Below, piece after piece: positions 19,586 through 30,945 of a stretch of DNA of 64,000 bases. How positions within the stretch are numbered: the first letter of the stretch is position 1; each line of letters begins with the position of its first letter. The notes under the pieces are model-generated. The model saw nothing but the letters and a program-made list of their open reading frames with translations. It ran no database searches and was not told where the DNA came from. The position numbers were made by a program, and so were the translations under genes. The DNA lies in assembly GCA_016722375.1 (NCBI GenBank), contig JADKJG010000004.1, forward strand, positions 1 to 64,000, in the 5' to 3' direction. The stretch is from Bacteroidota bacterium. GTDB lineage: Bacteria; Bacteroidota; Bacteroidia; Chitinophagales; LD1.

Positions 19586-20311
19586 GTGGAAGAACTGATA
19601 TTTTTTCACTTTTTTAATGTAACCAATTATGAAAAAACAACAAAACCAAAGTCCAGCCTCCGGACTCAAAACAGCAGGTCTTTTATTCTCGTTTTCATCG
19701 TAGCTGTAACAAGGCTTAGAGGAAAATCGGTTGCTCAAATCATCATATTCGTCCGCAATGTGGTGGCTATGATGAACGGCAATCCAAATTTTGTAGATCC
19801 GCAGCCCACGCTGGCAGACCTGACTATGGCTATTGATGCGCTGGCCGCAGCGGAACAAGCGATGGACGGTTCGAGAGCCAAAACCATTGTACGCAATGCG
19901 CGCCTCAAAGAGGTGAAGTTTATGCTCAGCGAAGAGTTGACTTATGTCAACCTGATATCGCGTGGCAACGCGGAAGTAGGGGTAACCAGTGGGTTTGATA
20001 TTCGCGATGCGAAGAGTGTGGTTGGCCTTCTTGCTCACCCTGAACTTTTTGTAGCCTATACGACTACAGTAGAAGGTCAGGTAAAGCTGAAGTGGAACTC
20101 GGTTAAAAAGAGAAGCTCTTATATTATTGAGTATGCTTTGAATCCGGGACCTGATGCAGTGAAAGGAAACGTGGAGTGCACGAAGGCAAACACAATCCTC
20201 AATGGTTTAACTTCTGGTGCATTGTTTTACTTCCGCATAGCAACAATTAGTACAGGAGGAAACGGGGCTTCAGTCCTTGGATTACCTGCCGTCCTAAATA
20301 AGCTGAATTAG
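19586..20311 (+). CDS. Fibronectin type III-like protein, conserved in Bacteroidota
   Basis: The C-terminal 80 residues have an Fn3 pattern (GQVKLKWNSVKKRSSYIIEYAL ... LTSGALFYFRIATIS). The N-terminal half is helical, with PNFVDPQPTLADLTMAID and KEVKFMLSEELTYVNLISRGN, as in a family of short cytosolic-looking Bacteroidota proteins of unknown role. The start is uncertain. The frame is open from 19586, but an ATG at 19629 in another frame (MKKQQNQSPASG) may be the true start with an indel near 19700. Residues from VAQIIIFVRNVVAMMNGN on are reliable. A strong terminator follows directly, so the gene is probably monocistronic. Confidence 0.7.
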   Translation: MEELIFFHFFNVTNYEKTTKPKSSLRTQNSRSFILVFIVAVTRLRGKSVAQIIIFVRNVVAMMNGNPNFVDPQPTLADLTMAIDALAAAEQAMDGSRAKTIVRNARLKEVKFMLSEELTYVNLISRGNAEVGVTSGFDIRDAKSVVGLLAHPELFVAYTTTVEGQVKLKWNSVKKRSSYIIEYALNPGPDAVKGNVECTKANTILNGLTSGALFYFRIATISTGGNGASVLGLPAVLNKLN

Positions 20312-20319
20312 CTATCAAC

Positions 20320-20354
20320 AAAAAGGCGCTCCCTGAACCGGGAGCGCCTTTTTT
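20320..20354 (+). terminator. Intrinsic terminator after the Fn3 gene
   Basis: GGCGCTCCC-tgaacc-GGGAGCGCC is a perfect 9 bp stem, with A5 before and T6 after. The symmetrical A and T tails let it also serve pyrG, which ends at 20379 on the other strand. Confidence 0.95.
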
Positions 20355-20378
20355 GTTTTTATAAAGTTGTATGAGCTT

Positions 20379-22025
20379 TTATGCTTCTACCGCTCTTCTC
20401 ACTTCAACCGTTTTTTTTTCAGCCGTTTTATAAAGCAGGGAGGCTTTGATCAAAGCAACGAAAAGCGGATGCGGATTATCCACCGTAGATTTCAATTCGG
20501 GGTGAAACTGGACGCCAACAAAAAACGGATGGGTCGGTATTTCGACAATCTCTACCAAGTTTTTATCAGGGTTGATGCCGGAGGCAATCATTCCTGCGTT
20601 TTCAAATTGCTCTAAGTAAGTGTTGTTGAACTCGAAGCGGTGGCGGTGGCGTTCAGAAATATGTTCGGCTTGATAGACGTGCTCGGCCAAAGAGCCGCGC
20701 TTGAGGTCGCAAGGATAGGCACCCAAACGCATGGTTCCTCCCTTCTTCTTTATTTTCTTTTGTTCCTCCATCATGTCAATGACTGGATACGGGGTTTTGG
20801 CGTTCATCTCGGTAGAGTGGGCATCGCGCAGGTCGAGCACATTTCGTGCAAACTCAATCACGGCACATTGCATGCCCAGACAGATGCCAAAGAAAGGTAT
20901 GTTGTTTTCGCGCACATAGCGGATGGCTTCAATCTTGCCTTCGATGCCGCGAGCGCCAAATCCCGGGGCGACGAGCAATCCATGCAAGTGGCCTAATCTT
21001 TCGGCTGCATTTTCGTGTGTAATAAATTCGGAGTGAATATTTTCAACCACCACTCGCACATTGTTTACAGCCCCGGCGTGAAGAAAGGATTCGTGAATAG
21101 ATTTATAAGCATCCTGCAATTCGATGTATTTTCCCACCAGCCCAATCCGTACTTCGTGTTTCGGATTGCGTAGTTTGTTCACGAAGTCATGCCATTTCGA
21201 CATGTCGGCGATATGGTCTGTAGGAAGTTGAAGTTTTTTCAGCACCGTAGAATCCAGATGTTCTTTCTGCATTTCGAGCGGCACGGCATAGATAGTATCT
21301 ACGTCCAGCGCCTGAATGACCGAGGCTTTATCTACGTTGCAGAACAAGGCCAGCTTGCGGCGCATTTCGTCTGTCAAATCCATTTCGGTGCGGCACACCA
21401 AGATGTCGGGGCGCACTCCAATGGTTTGAAGTTCTTTAACCGAGTGTTGCGTTGGTTTTGTTTTCAGTTCTTTGGCCGATTTCAAATAGGGAATCAGCGT
21501 GAGATGGCAAACCAGCGTATCGTGTTCTTCCAGTTCCCAACGAATCTGGCGCAGGGTTTCGATGTAGGGCAGCGCCTCGATGTCGCCCACCGTTCCGCCA
21601 ATCTCGGTGATCACAATGTCGAACTCACCGGTTTGACCCAAGAGCAACATTCTTCTTTTAATTTCATCGGTAATGTGTGGAATGACCTGAACCGTTTTGC
21701 CCAAATAGGCGCCTTCGCGCTCTCTGTTGATAACGGTTTGATATACTCTTCCGGTGGTCACGTTGTTTGCCTGAGAAGTGGGGGTGTTGAGGAATCTTTC
21801 ATAATGGCCCAAGTCCAAATCGGTCTCTGCGCCATCTTCGGTTACGTAGCACTCTCCATGCTCATAAGGATTTAAAGTACCCGGATCTACATTGATATAG
21901 GGGTCAAACTTTTGGATGGTGACTCGATAGCCACGCACTTGCAATAGCTTAGCGAGCGATGCCGCAAAAATACCCTTACCCAATGAGGATGTAACGCCGC
22001 CGGTTACGAAAATATACTTAGCCAT
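20379..22025 (-). CDS. pyrG: CTP synthase
   Basis: PyrG converts UTP to CTP with glutamine as nitrogen donor. The 548-residue protein has the synthetase domain first (FVTGGVTSSLGKGI P-loop; IQKFDPYINVDPGTLNPYEHGE) and then a class I glutamine amidotransferase domain with catalytic Cys in FFGICLGMQC and the His/Glu pair in VGVQFHPEL. Length and motifs are complete. It is divergent from lepA with 156 bases between starts. Confidence 0.97.
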   Translation of the reverse strand: MAKYIFVTGGVTSSLGKGIFAASLAKLLQVRGYRVTIQKFDPYINVDPGTLNPYEHGECYVTEDGAETDLDLGHYERFLNTPTSQANNVTTGRVYQTVINREREGAYLGKTVQVIPHITDEIKRRMLLLGQTGEFDIVITEIGGTVGDIEALPYIETLRQIRWELEEHDTLVCHLTLIPYLKSAKELKTKPTQHSVKELQTIGVRPDILVCRTEMDLTDEMRRKLALFCNVDKASVIQALDVDTIYAVPLEMQKEHLDSTVLKKLQLPTDHIADMSKWHDFVNKLRNPKHEVRIGLVGKYIELQDAYKSIHESFLHAGAVNNVRVVVENIHSEFITHENAAERLGHLHGLLVAPGFGARGIEGKIEAIRYVRENNIPFFGICLGMQCAVIEFARNVLDLRDAHSTEMNAKTPYPVIDMMEEQKKIKKKGGTMRLGAYPCDLKRGSLAEHVYQAEHISERHRHRFEFNNTYLEQFENAGMIASGINPDKNLVEIVEIPTHPFFVGVQFHPELKSTVDNPHPLFVALIKASLLYKTAEKKTVEVRRAVEA

Positions 22026-22181
22026 GAAAAAAAGTGTTTCGCAAATTTAGAAATAATGCTGCCAAAGCCGAATAAAATGTGATTTTTTAATGAGGCGCTG
22101 TTAAAAGAGAGGTAGCAGAGCCCTCCACCCGGCATCGCATCCGTCTCGCAATTCGTCAATTCAATTATCTTCGCGCCCCGA

Positions 22182-23972
<1,791 letters not shown>

Positions 23973-24500
23973 CTACCCTGTAGCACAGAATAGTTTCGAT
24001 GTTGTCGAAAGGCAAATACCTCCCACTTGTATAGTATTTCATACGCTGACCTATCCAATATTTTAAACAGTTTGGTTTGAAGCAAATACAGTGGATAGAA
24101 AGTTGTTCACCGGCAATACGGGTGTAATCAAGACAACTACCCGCTGTTTTGGGCTATTAGCAATGGGAAAGCCCGTCAATCCTTTCTCTGCCGCTCTTCG
24201 ATGGCACAGTCTTTGCAAGTAGGTATCACGACCCGCTAGCTAATCCTTACCCGGAATGTAAAAAGCAGACAATATCTTGTTTGCTTTTTCATTTTAGCTC
24301 ATCGTCAGTTGATGAGTTCAGGATCAGACTCAGGATGCCGTTCTAGAAATATCTTGAAAATTATCTCCGAATTCAATTTTTAGTTTATTTTTGATGCGAT
24401 TTTAAAATTGTTGTTTCAGAGAAACTCGATAGCTTCCATATCAGGCACAGATGAGAAAGCAGTTTTTAGTCGGATTTTTTAATCGTTATTTTTAACCACA
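23973..24500 (+). other. 528-base gap with a terminator and possible structured transcript
   Basis: No convincing protein gene is present. Several hairpins can be drawn (for example TTTCGA-tgttg-TCGAAA near 24001-24017 and GGGC...GCCC near 24151-24175), followed by a strong terminator at 24260-24289. The sequence after that terminator should hold the promoter and A/T-rich leader of the RRM gene at 24501. It could be the lepA 3' end only, or an unrecognised small RNA. Confidence 0.4.
24260..24289 (+). terminator. Intrinsic terminator between lepA and the RRM gene
   Basis: AAAAAGCAGACAA-tatc-TTGTTTGCTTTTT is a 13 bp stem with a single G-T wobble and a T5 tail. Confidence 0.9.
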
Positions 24501-24752
24501 ATGAATATTTACATAGCTAACATTAGCTTCCGCGCGTCGGAGGAACAATTGAAGGAATTATTTGAGCAATACGGAGAAGTTTCTTCCGTAAAGGTCGTAA
24601 CTGATCGTCAAACCGGCAGAAGCCGTGGTTTCGGTTTTGTTGAAATGCCGAACGATAGCGAAGGCTCTGCAGCCATCGCCCAGTTGAACGGAGTTTCCTT
24701 CCAGGACAGAAACCTGGTAGTGAACGAAGCAAAGCCTCCCAAGTCTTACTAA
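24501..24752 (+). CDS. Small RRM RNA-binding protein
   Basis: The 83-residue protein is a single RNA recognition motif. RNP2 is IYIANI at residues 3-8 and RNP1 is RGFGFVEM around residues 42-49. Single-RRM proteins of this type bind single-stranded RNA and are often cold-induced in Bacteroidota and cyanobacteria. It has a long A/T-rich leader and its own terminator, consistent with an independently regulated, abundant transcript. Specific targets are unknown. Confidence 0.93.
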   Translation: MNIYIANISFRASEEQLKELFEQYGEVSSVKVVTDRQTGRSRGFGFVEMPNDSEGSAAIAQLNGVSFQDRNLVVNEAKPPKSY

Positions 24753-24770
24753 GATTATTTAAGGGAAAGT

Positions 24771-24800
24771 AGCCTCCTTCTGAATGAGAAGGGGGCTTTT
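24771..24800 (+). terminator. Intrinsic terminator after the RRM gene
   Basis: AGCCTCCTTCT-gaatg-AGAAGGGGGCT forms a nearly perfect 11 bp stem (one G-T pair) and ends in TTTT. Confidence 0.9.
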
Positions 24801-24900
24801 CTGTTTATGCTTATAGTATATGGTTTGCCGGACTATTGATGAGACTAATGAGCTTCCCAGAAGCAGATATTTTTTACTTTTGCGCACTCAAAATTATCCG

Positions 24901-26301
24901 GTGAAATTGCGTTACTCGCTTGTACTGTTTTCTCTCTGTTTTCTATCTCTTCTTTCTTTTTCTCAAACGAATGAGAAATGGAGTTTGGAAAAATGTATTG
25001 ACTATGCGTTGAAGAATAACCTTCAGGTGAAGCGGGCACAACTGACTTCACAGGTGTCCGAAAAAGATAACCTGCAAAGTTGGCTCAATTTGTTGCCGAG
25101 CATCAACGCAGGTGCCACCTACAGCAATAACTTCGGGAACGGCTTCAATCCGCAAACTTATAGTTTCGCTCAGGGAAATTCTCAATCCTTTCAACCTTCC
25201 TTATCTGCCAGTATTCCCCTGTTCACCGGCTTACAGCAAGTTCATAATATAGAGCGAGCCAAGTATGATTTGCTCGCCGCCCATTTCGATTATGAAAACG
25301 CTAAAAACAACATATCGCTTTCTGTGGCTTCGGCCTATTTGCAGATTCTATTGAACAAAGAGATTGAAAAAATTGCAGAAAAGCAACACGCCCTGACTGC
25401 CGATCAGAAAGAGATGGTGAAAAGCCGGGTGAAAGCAGGAGCCTTGCCCGAAAGTTCAATGTATGATATAGAGTCGCAGTTAGGACGCGATGATGTCGGG
25501 GTGATAAATGCTAAAAGCGCAGTGGACTTGTCCGTGCTGGCGCTTCGTCAATTACTGCAACTTCATTCCGAAAGTGGTTTTGATATTGACATGCCTGCGG
25601 TGAATGCTGATAATATGGCAGACATCGGTTCACTTTCTTCCCAAAGTATTTTTGATTTTGCATTGAAGAGCCAACCTTCTATTAAAAGTGCAGAAGCACG
25701 ATTAAAAAGCGCCAATGCCATGCGCAAGGCTTCGATAGGCACACTTAGTCCAACTATTTCAGCCTTCGGTAGCCTCAGTTCAGGGTATTTCAGTCAGGAT
25801 CGGACATTGGTGCGCACTATTTATGATACCGTTGCCGGCATACCCATTCCGGTTTCTGCCGAATATGAAAAGACACCGGTGAAGAACCAGTTTCAAAATA
25901 ATTTCAGGAAGGCAGTAGGGCTGAGTTTAGACTTCCCTATCTTCAGCCGTGGACAAAGAATACTGAACATACAAAAAGCTAAATTACAACAACAGATTAC
26001 CCAGCTAAACTTAGAAGGCTCGAAGAATCAATTGCAACAAGATATCGAGCAGGCTTTTGCCAACGCTCGTGTAGCCGCAGAAAGTTATTTGGCAAATAAA
26101 AAAAGTGTAGAGGCTTCGCAAAGAGCGTATGATGCGGCAGAAAACCGTTACCGGGCAGGAGCTTCCAACAACTTCGACTTGCAGCAGGCAAAAAACAACC
26201 TAGTGGCCGCGGAATCAGAAATCGTAAAGGCCAAATACACCTATATCTTCCGGCTGAAAATTCTTGATTTCTACCAAGACAAACCCATCACTTTAAACTG
26301 A
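24901..26301 (+). CDS. TolC-family outer-membrane efflux protein
   Basis: The outer-membrane channel half of a tripartite efflux system. GTG at 24901 is preferred as the start because it begins directly with a signal peptide (KLRYSLVLFSLCFLSLLSFSQ); the frame is open upstream to 24820 without a signal. The mature protein opens with WSLEKCIDYALKNNLQVKRA, the OEP family signature, and has two long coiled-coil repeats (ENAKNNISLSVASAYLQILL; NNFDLQQAKNNLVAAE). It is followed after 7 bases by a MacA-like adaptor, so the two form an operon. No inner-membrane MacB or RND gene is adjacent. Confidence 0.9.
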   Translation: MKLRYSLVLFSLCFLSLLSFSQTNEKWSLEKCIDYALKNNLQVKRAQLTSQVSEKDNLQSWLNLLPSINAGATYSNNFGNGFNPQTYSFAQGNSQSFQPSLSASIPLFTGLQQVHNIERAKYDLLAAHFDYENAKNNISLSVASAYLQILLNKEIEKIAEKQHALTADQKEMVKSRVKAGALPESSMYDIESQLGRDDVGVINAKSAVDLSVLALRQLLQLHSESGFDIDMPAVNADNMADIGSLSSQSIFDFALKSQPSIKSAEARLKSANAMRKASIGTLSPTISAFGSLSSGYFSQDRTLVRTIYDTVAGIPIPVSAEYEKTPVKNQFQNNFRKAVGLSLDFPIFSRGQRILNIQKAKLQQQITQLNLEGSKNQLQQDIEQAFANARVAAESYLANKKSVEASQRAYDAAENRYRAGASNNFDLQQAKNNLVAAESEIVKAKYTYIFRLKILDFYQDKPITLN

Positions 26302-26308
26302 ATAATCC

Positions 26309-27676
26309 ATGAAATCAAATAAGCTCATCATTATTCTTGGTTCTTTATTAGTGTTGATTATTGTAGGCGGCGTAGTAGGAAAAAAGAAGGGCTGGTTTGG
26401 AAAAGGAGGTGCTATGGAAGTGGCCGTTGAGAAAGCAGCGCGCCGGTCTATTATTGAGACGGTGACCGCCAGTGGAAAGATTAATCCACAAACCGAAGTA
26501 AAATTAAGTTCCGAAGTTTCAGGTGAAGTAATCGAGTTAAATGTCGTCGAGGGCGATTCGGTTAAGAAAGGAGATTTATTGTGTGTGATTAATCCCGCTA
26601 TTTACGAAGCGATGGTTACTCAATCCACCGCAGGCATGAATCAGGTAAAGGCAAACCTATCCAGTTCGCGAGCCAGTTTGATTCAGGCCAAGGCTGGTTT
26701 TGAACAAGGAAAAAGGACCTACGAACGCAACAAGCAATTGCATGATGATAAAGTAATTGCCGATGCCGAGTTTGAAGCCGCCAAGCTTTCCTACGATCAG
26801 GCCAACGCTAACTTCCAAACCGCGCAAGAACAGGTCAATGCAGCCGAATTTAGCGTTAGCAGCGCCGAAGCACAATTGAAGCAGGCAAAAGATAACTTGC
26901 TGAAAACAAAAATTTATTCCCCCATGAGCGGCATGGTTTCTCTGGTGAATGTAAAGCGCGGTGAACGAGTGGTCGGAACCGCACAGATGGCCGGTACCGA
27001 ACTCATCCGGGTAGCAGACCTCGGCAACATGCAGGCAGAAGTAGATGTGAATGAAAACGATGTGTTGCGTATCTCCATCGGCGATACCGCCGACATCGAA
27101 GTGGATGCCTACATCAAAAAGAAGTTTAAAGGAATCGTCAGCCAGATTTCATATTCATCTACCACAGCAGTGCAGCAAGTAGTGAGTACCTCTCAGGCTA
27201 CGAACTTCACCGTCAAAATTCAAGTGTTGAAAGACTCTTATGCGGATTTGATTAAACCCGAACTGGGCAAATATTTTCCTTTTCGTCCCGGCATGTCCAC
27301 CACCGTAGATATTAAGACCGAATCGAGAACCAATGTATTGACCGTGCCCATCCAATCGGTAACGACCCGAGAGCAAAAGGATATTAAATCAAAAGAAGCA
27401 CACGCAAAATCAAATAAGACAGAAGATACAGATGCAGAGTCCAAAGAGTTGAAAGAAATTGTTTTTGTAGTGGAGAAAGATAAGGTCGTAGCCAAAGAAG
27501 TAAAGACCGGTATTCAGGATGTCAACTATATAGAAATCATCGCTGGGTTAACAGAAGGAGAACCGGTAATTAAAGCCCCCTTTAAAGCTATTTCCAAAAC
27601 ACTGAATAGCGGCGACCTCGTGAAAATAGTGGATGAGAAAAATCTATTCAAAGACGAAAAAGTCGCTGCAGAATAA
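26309..27676 (+). CDS. MacA/HlyD-like periplasmic adaptor subunit
   Basis: The 455-residue membrane fusion protein has an N-terminal membrane anchor (KLIIILGSLLVLIIVGGVVG), a split biotinyl-lipoyl domain (ASGKINPQTEVKLSSEVSGEV and later IYSPMSGMVSLVNVKRGERV), a long alpha-hairpin between them (residues 110-200), and a beta-barrel/membrane-proximal region. It would bridge an inner-membrane transporter to the TolC protein encoded just upstream. An acidic/lysine insert (HAKSNKTEDTDAESKELKE) lies in the C-terminal part. The partner pump must be encoded elsewhere, since the next gene is on the other strand. Confidence 0.9.
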   Translation: MKSNKLIIILGSLLVLIIVGGVVGKKKGWFGKGGAMEVAVEKAARRSIIETVTASGKINPQTEVKLSSEVSGEVIELNVVEGDSVKKGDLLCVINPAIYEAMVTQSTAGMNQVKANLSSSRASLIQAKAGFEQGKRTYERNKQLHDDKVIADAEFEAAKLSYDQANANFQTAQEQVNAAEFSVSSAEAQLKQAKDNLLKTKIYSPMSGMVSLVNVKRGERVVGTAQMAGTELIRVADLGNMQAEVDVNENDVLRISIGDTADIEVDAYIKKKFKGIVSQISYSSTTAVQQVVSTSQATNFTVKIQVLKDSYADLIKPELGKYFPFRPGMSTTVDIKTESRTNVLTVPIQSVTTREQKDIKSKEAHAKSNKTEDTDAESKELKEIVFVVEKDKVVAKEVKTGIQDVNYIEIIAGLTEGEPVIKAPFKAISKTLNSGDLVKIVDEKNLFKDEKVAAE

Positions 27677-27681
27677 GAGAC

Positions 27682-28386
27682 TTAGGCTTTACCGTTTTCT
27701 ATTCCATTCAAACCTAATACCGTGATGGCATTCATGGCGGCATTCTGTTCCGCCACTTTCTTGCTAAAGCCCTCGCCGGTCGAAACAAACTTTCCGCTGA
27801 TTTCAAGATGGATAACAAAGTAAGTACGACGGTTTTTCATCTGCTCTTGACCCACCTTAAAATCAATACTCACCCCCTCCTTCTGCACATAATGATAAAT
27901 CTGGCTTTTATAATCTGTATTAGTCAGCTCCAATAGATCTATATCAATGAGGCTGTGTAGAATCCGCTGATGAATAAACTTCTTCGTTTTTTCAAACCCT
28001 GCATCCAGATATACCGCACCCACCAAGGCCTCAAACGTATTCCCTCCTAAATCACGGCTCACCTCCGTCATGCTCTTTCGGTTCAACTTCAAATGGTCTA
28101 ACAAACCTAATCGCTCGCCTAACTCATTCAGCGATTTCCGATTCACAATCTTCGAGCGCAACTCCGTCAGGAATCCTTCTTCTTTGCAGGGATACTTTCT
28201 ATAAAGACAATCACAGATCACAGAATCCAACACCGCATCACCCAATAACTCTAACCGTTCATTATTCTTGGTTGGCTCAATAAAAATCGAACGATGATGA
28301 AATACTTGCTTGTAAATTCTAAGATTGGAGGGCGCAATACCCGTAATGGCTTTTATATAAGAAGCCAATTTCTTATCGGGCGACAA
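27682..28386 (-). CDS. rnc: Ribonuclease III
   Basis: RNase III cleaves double-stranded RNA in rRNA maturation and mRNA decay. The 234-residue protein has the signature NERLELLGDAVLDSVI with the catalytic acidic residues, a second acidic site in FEALVGAVYLDAG, and a C-terminal dsRNA-binding domain (YHYVQKEGVSIDFKVG ... KKVAEQNAAMNAI). It is the last gene of the acpP-fabF-rnc operon, which is the common Bacteroidota order. Confidence 0.95.
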   Translation of the reverse strand: MSPDKKLASYIKAITGIAPSNLRIYKQVFHHRSIFIEPTKNNERLELLGDAVLDSVICDCLYRKYPCKEEGFLTELRSKIVNRKSLNELGERLGLLDHLKLNRKSMTEVSRDLGGNTFEALVGAVYLDAGFEKTKKFIHQRILHSLIDIDLLELTNTDYKSQIYHYVQKEGVSIDFKVGQEQMKNRRTYFVIHLEISGKFVSTGEGFSKKVAEQNAAMNAITVLGLNGIENGKA

Positions 28387-28482
28387 GTAGAGATTATAGA
28401 ACTTGAACAGCAGAAAGACGAATTTATGGACTAAAGATAAAACAATACCTCAAACCACTTAGCCCTTCATAAGGGCCAAGAT

Positions 28483-29733
28483 TTACGCCACGTACTTTTT
28501 AAATATAACCGTCGCGTTGTGTCCGCCAAAACCAAAACCATTGCTCAAGGCAACATTCACCGTTCGTTTTTGTGGCTTATTCAAGGTCAAATTTAATTTC
28601 GGATCAATATCCGGATCGGAGGTAAAATGATTAATCGTAGGAGGGATTATATCATTCATCACCGCATAAATACTGGCAATAGATTCTACCGCTCCCGCCG
28701 CCCCCAATAGGTGGCCGGTCATAGATTTAGTAGAAGAAATATTCAGCTTATAAGCGTGCGCTCCAAATATCTTTTTAATAGCAGTCAACTCAGCAATATC
28801 GCCCAGAGGGGTCGAAGTGCCGTGAACGTTTATATAATCAATGTCTTCAGTTTTCAACTGCGCATCTTCCAACGCGCCGGTCATCGCCAACGATGCCCCA
28901 AGTCCCTCAGGATGAGGAGCCGTCAAGTGATAAGCATCAGCGCTCATTGCACCACCACCAAACTCACAATAAATCTTGGCACCACGAGCCTTGGCATGTT
29001 CCAACTCCTCCAAAATAATAGCGCCTGCTCCTTCACCAATCACAAAACCATCGCGGTCTTTATCAAACGGGCGAGAAGCCGTTTCCGGCGAATCATTTCG
29101 CTCACTCAGCGCCCTCATCGCATTAAATCCACCTACACCACCCGTCGAAATCGGCGCCTCAGAACCTCCCGCCACAATCGCATTGCACTTACCCAACCGA
29201 ATCAGGTTAAAGGCATCACACAAAGCAACATTCGTAGAAGCACAAGCCGCCACCGTCGCATAGTTTGGGCCGCGCAAACCCCACCGCATAGAAATATGTC
29301 CTGCGGCAATGTCCGCAATCATCTTCGGAATAAAGAAAGGATTGAAACGAGGCATACCATTGCTATTTGCCAGATTCGTAATCTCCTCAATAAACACATC
29401 CAAGCCGCCGATGCCCGAACCCCAAATCACTCCGATCCGGTCCTTATTAATTCCTTCCTTATCAAACCCAGCATCCTTAATCGCCTCATCGCTCGCCACC
29501 AACGCAAACTGCGCATAGCGATCCAAGCGCCTCACCTCTTTCTTATCTATATACTTAGTCGGATCAAAATTCTTCACCTCACAGGCAAACCGAGTCTTAT
29601 AGTTCGTCGCATCAAATCGCGTAATAGGAGCCGCACCGCTTTTGCCTTTCAGCAAACTATCCCAAAACTCAGGAGCAGTATCCCCAATAGGAGTCAAGGC
29701 TCCAATACCCGTAACAACAACTCTTTTAAACAT
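28483..29733 (-). CDS. fabF: Beta-ketoacyl-ACP synthase II
   Basis: FabF condenses malonyl-ACP with growing acyl-ACP in fatty acid elongation. The 416-residue protein has the Cys-His-His triad: AACASTNVAL (Cys), HGTSTPLGD (His), and SMTGHLLGAAGAVE (His). It begins RVVVTGIGALTPIG, as is typical. It is 54 bases downstream of acpP and 96 bases upstream of rnc on the same strand. Confidence 0.96.
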   Translation of the reverse strand: MFKRVVVTGIGALTPIGDTAPEFWDSLLKGKSGAAPITRFDATNYKTRFACEVKNFDPTKYIDKKEVRRLDRYAQFALVASDEAIKDAGFDKEGINKDRIGVIWGSGIGGLDVFIEEITNLANSNGMPRFNPFFIPKMIADIAAGHISMRWGLRGPNYATVAACASTNVALCDAFNLIRLGKCNAIVAGGSEAPISTGGVGGFNAMRALSERNDSPETASRPFDKDRDGFVIGEGAGAIILEELEHAKARGAKIYCEFGGGAMSADAYHLTAPHPEGLGASLAMTGALEDAQLKTEDIDYINVHGTSTPLGDIAELTAIKKIFGAHAYKLNISSTKSMTGHLLGAAGAVESIASIYAVMNDIIPPTINHFTSDPDIDPKLNLTLNKPQKRTVNVALSNGFGFGGHNATVIFKKYVA

Positions 29734-29787
29734 GGCCTAAAAAAAATGGCAGACCTTCATCCGCCATCTGCTCGTTATTCTATGAAT

Positions 29788-30027
29788 TTACTTTACCGTC
29801 TTTTTCAGATAATCAACCGCATGGCCTACCGTGCCAATCGTCTCAGCCTGCTCATCCGGAATCGAGATATTAAACTCCTTCTCAAACTCCATAATCAACT
29901 CCACGGTGTCCAACGAATCGGCACCCAAGTCGTTCGTAAAACTCGCCTCATTCGTCACTTGGCTTTCTTCCACGCCCAGCTTGTCCACAATGATTTTCTT
30001 AACTCTTTCTTCGATGTTGTTTGACAT
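29788..30027 (-). CDS. acpP: Acyl carrier protein
   Basis: The 79-residue acidic protein carries the phosphopantetheine attachment serine in LGADSLDTVELIM. The start at 30027 (MSNNIEERVKKII) gives the standard length. The frame stays open about 40 codons further upstream, but that extension is not ACP-like. It is the first gene of the acpP-fabF-rnc operon. On the minus strand, a TTTG followed 18 bases later by TATTTTCG lies upstream and may be the operon promoter. Confidence 0.96.
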   Translation of the reverse strand: MSNNIEERVKKIIVDKLGVEESQVTNEASFTNDLGADSLDTVELIMEFEKEFNISIPDEQAETIGTVGHAVDYLKKTVK

Positions 30028-30174
30028 GTTCTTTGGTTTAAATGTGGTGCGAAAATAAAAACATCCGCACTTCCACAAAAAAAATGTTTCCACCACCCAA
30101 AACCGACCATTAACAATGACCAATTTACAATAGACAATTAACAACCGACAACTAATCTACTTACAACTAATTAT

Positions 30175-30272
30175 GGCGGCTGCCGGGCTTTCGCCTATAT
30201 CTTTTTCGACTCGTCTATTTTATAAAGGATAAAAAAGGATGCCGGCTCTATCCCTGCCGCGGGCTTAGCGCT
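30175..30272. repeat. Intergenic repeat family R1, copy 1
   Basis: About 95 bases containing GCCGGGCTTTCGCC, TATATCTTTTTCGACTCG, AAAAAGGATGCCG and CTATCCCTGCCGC. The reverse complement of 55835-55923 matches it at well over 80 percent, and 52914-53034 is a more diverged copy. The opposite strand has GGATA...ATCC followed by T5, like a terminator. Confidence 0.8.
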
Positions 30273-30360
30273 CCATAATATAGATGGTCATTTTCAATCT
30301 TTCTATGACTCACCACAAAGTTCCGAACCTTAATATAAAGCGATGTGGCATCGGTTCCTT

Positions 30361-30567
30361 GACCTGTAGGGTCAACGCCTTTGGTAGAAACCACAATCAT
30401 TCATTTACCAAATCCTGTAGGGATGAACGATGGAAACTAAACACTCCACCGCTTAAACAATGACATTGCCCATCTCGGCAACTCACTGTTTTCTATCGCG
30501 CGTTCCTACGGAACTTAAATTAAGATGCTCTTTCATTCACTACCAAACGCATAGCTCCTACAGAGCT
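30361..30567. repeat. Hairpin cluster H (four CCTAC/CCTGTAGG hairpins)
   Basis: Hairpins lie at 30361-30373 (GACC-tgtag-GGTC), 30412-30424 (ATCC-tgtag-GGAT), 30502-30514 (GTTCC-tac-GGAAC) and 30553-30567 (AGCTC-ctaca-GAGCT). The loops are alike but the arms differ with matched changes on both sides. The members of each pair are 51 bases apart. Between the first pair, TTTGGTAGAAA is answered by TTTACCAAA. No gene is convincing between 30028 and 30945. Confidence 0.7.
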
Positions 30568-30714
30568 AAAAATGCACGGTCGGCATTTGTTTTGTCATCC
30601 TCCGAATTTTGTGGTGCCTCACTCACAGAACCCAAACTAGGCGTAGGCTATTTGCCCATAAGTGTTCGAAACATGATAATCTGTGGCTAAAGTCAGCCCC
30701 CTTCACACACACTA

Positions 30715-30789
30715 CTCCGCCATGAATGGCGGTTTATAACACCATGCTTCAGCGCGGTGAAAATTGGCTCTTATTAAATGGCTTTAGCC
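30715..30789. repeat. Intergenic repeat R2, copy 1
   Basis: Begins CTCCGCCATGAATGGCGG and ends AAATGGCTTTAGCC. The reverse complement of 53133-53212 matches at about 80 percent, including the small CCGCCAT/ATGGCGG hairpin. Confidence 0.8.
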
Positions 30790-30945
30790 TTGATACTTGG
30801 ACTAAAACAATAAGGTTTCGAACACTTATAAGCTATTTGCCTACATCCACTCCAGTATTTCAGCGTACAGCTACTTTTAGTCACTAACCTCTATAACACA
30901 CCCAAAACTGTTTGGTGGGAAAAAATACCAAATGGGGTGAAAATT

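Noticed and set aside
24820..24900. N-terminal extension of the TolC-like protein
   Set aside because: It would place the signal peptide internally; GTG at 24901 starts directly at the signal peptide.
28711..30024. 437-codon plus-strand open frame over fabF and acpP
   Set aside because: Arg/Ile/Thr-rich composition typical of an antisense shadow; both genes on the other strand are certain.
30460..30690. 76-codon open frame in the repeat island
   Set aside because: It runs through hairpin repeats and has no start context or domain.
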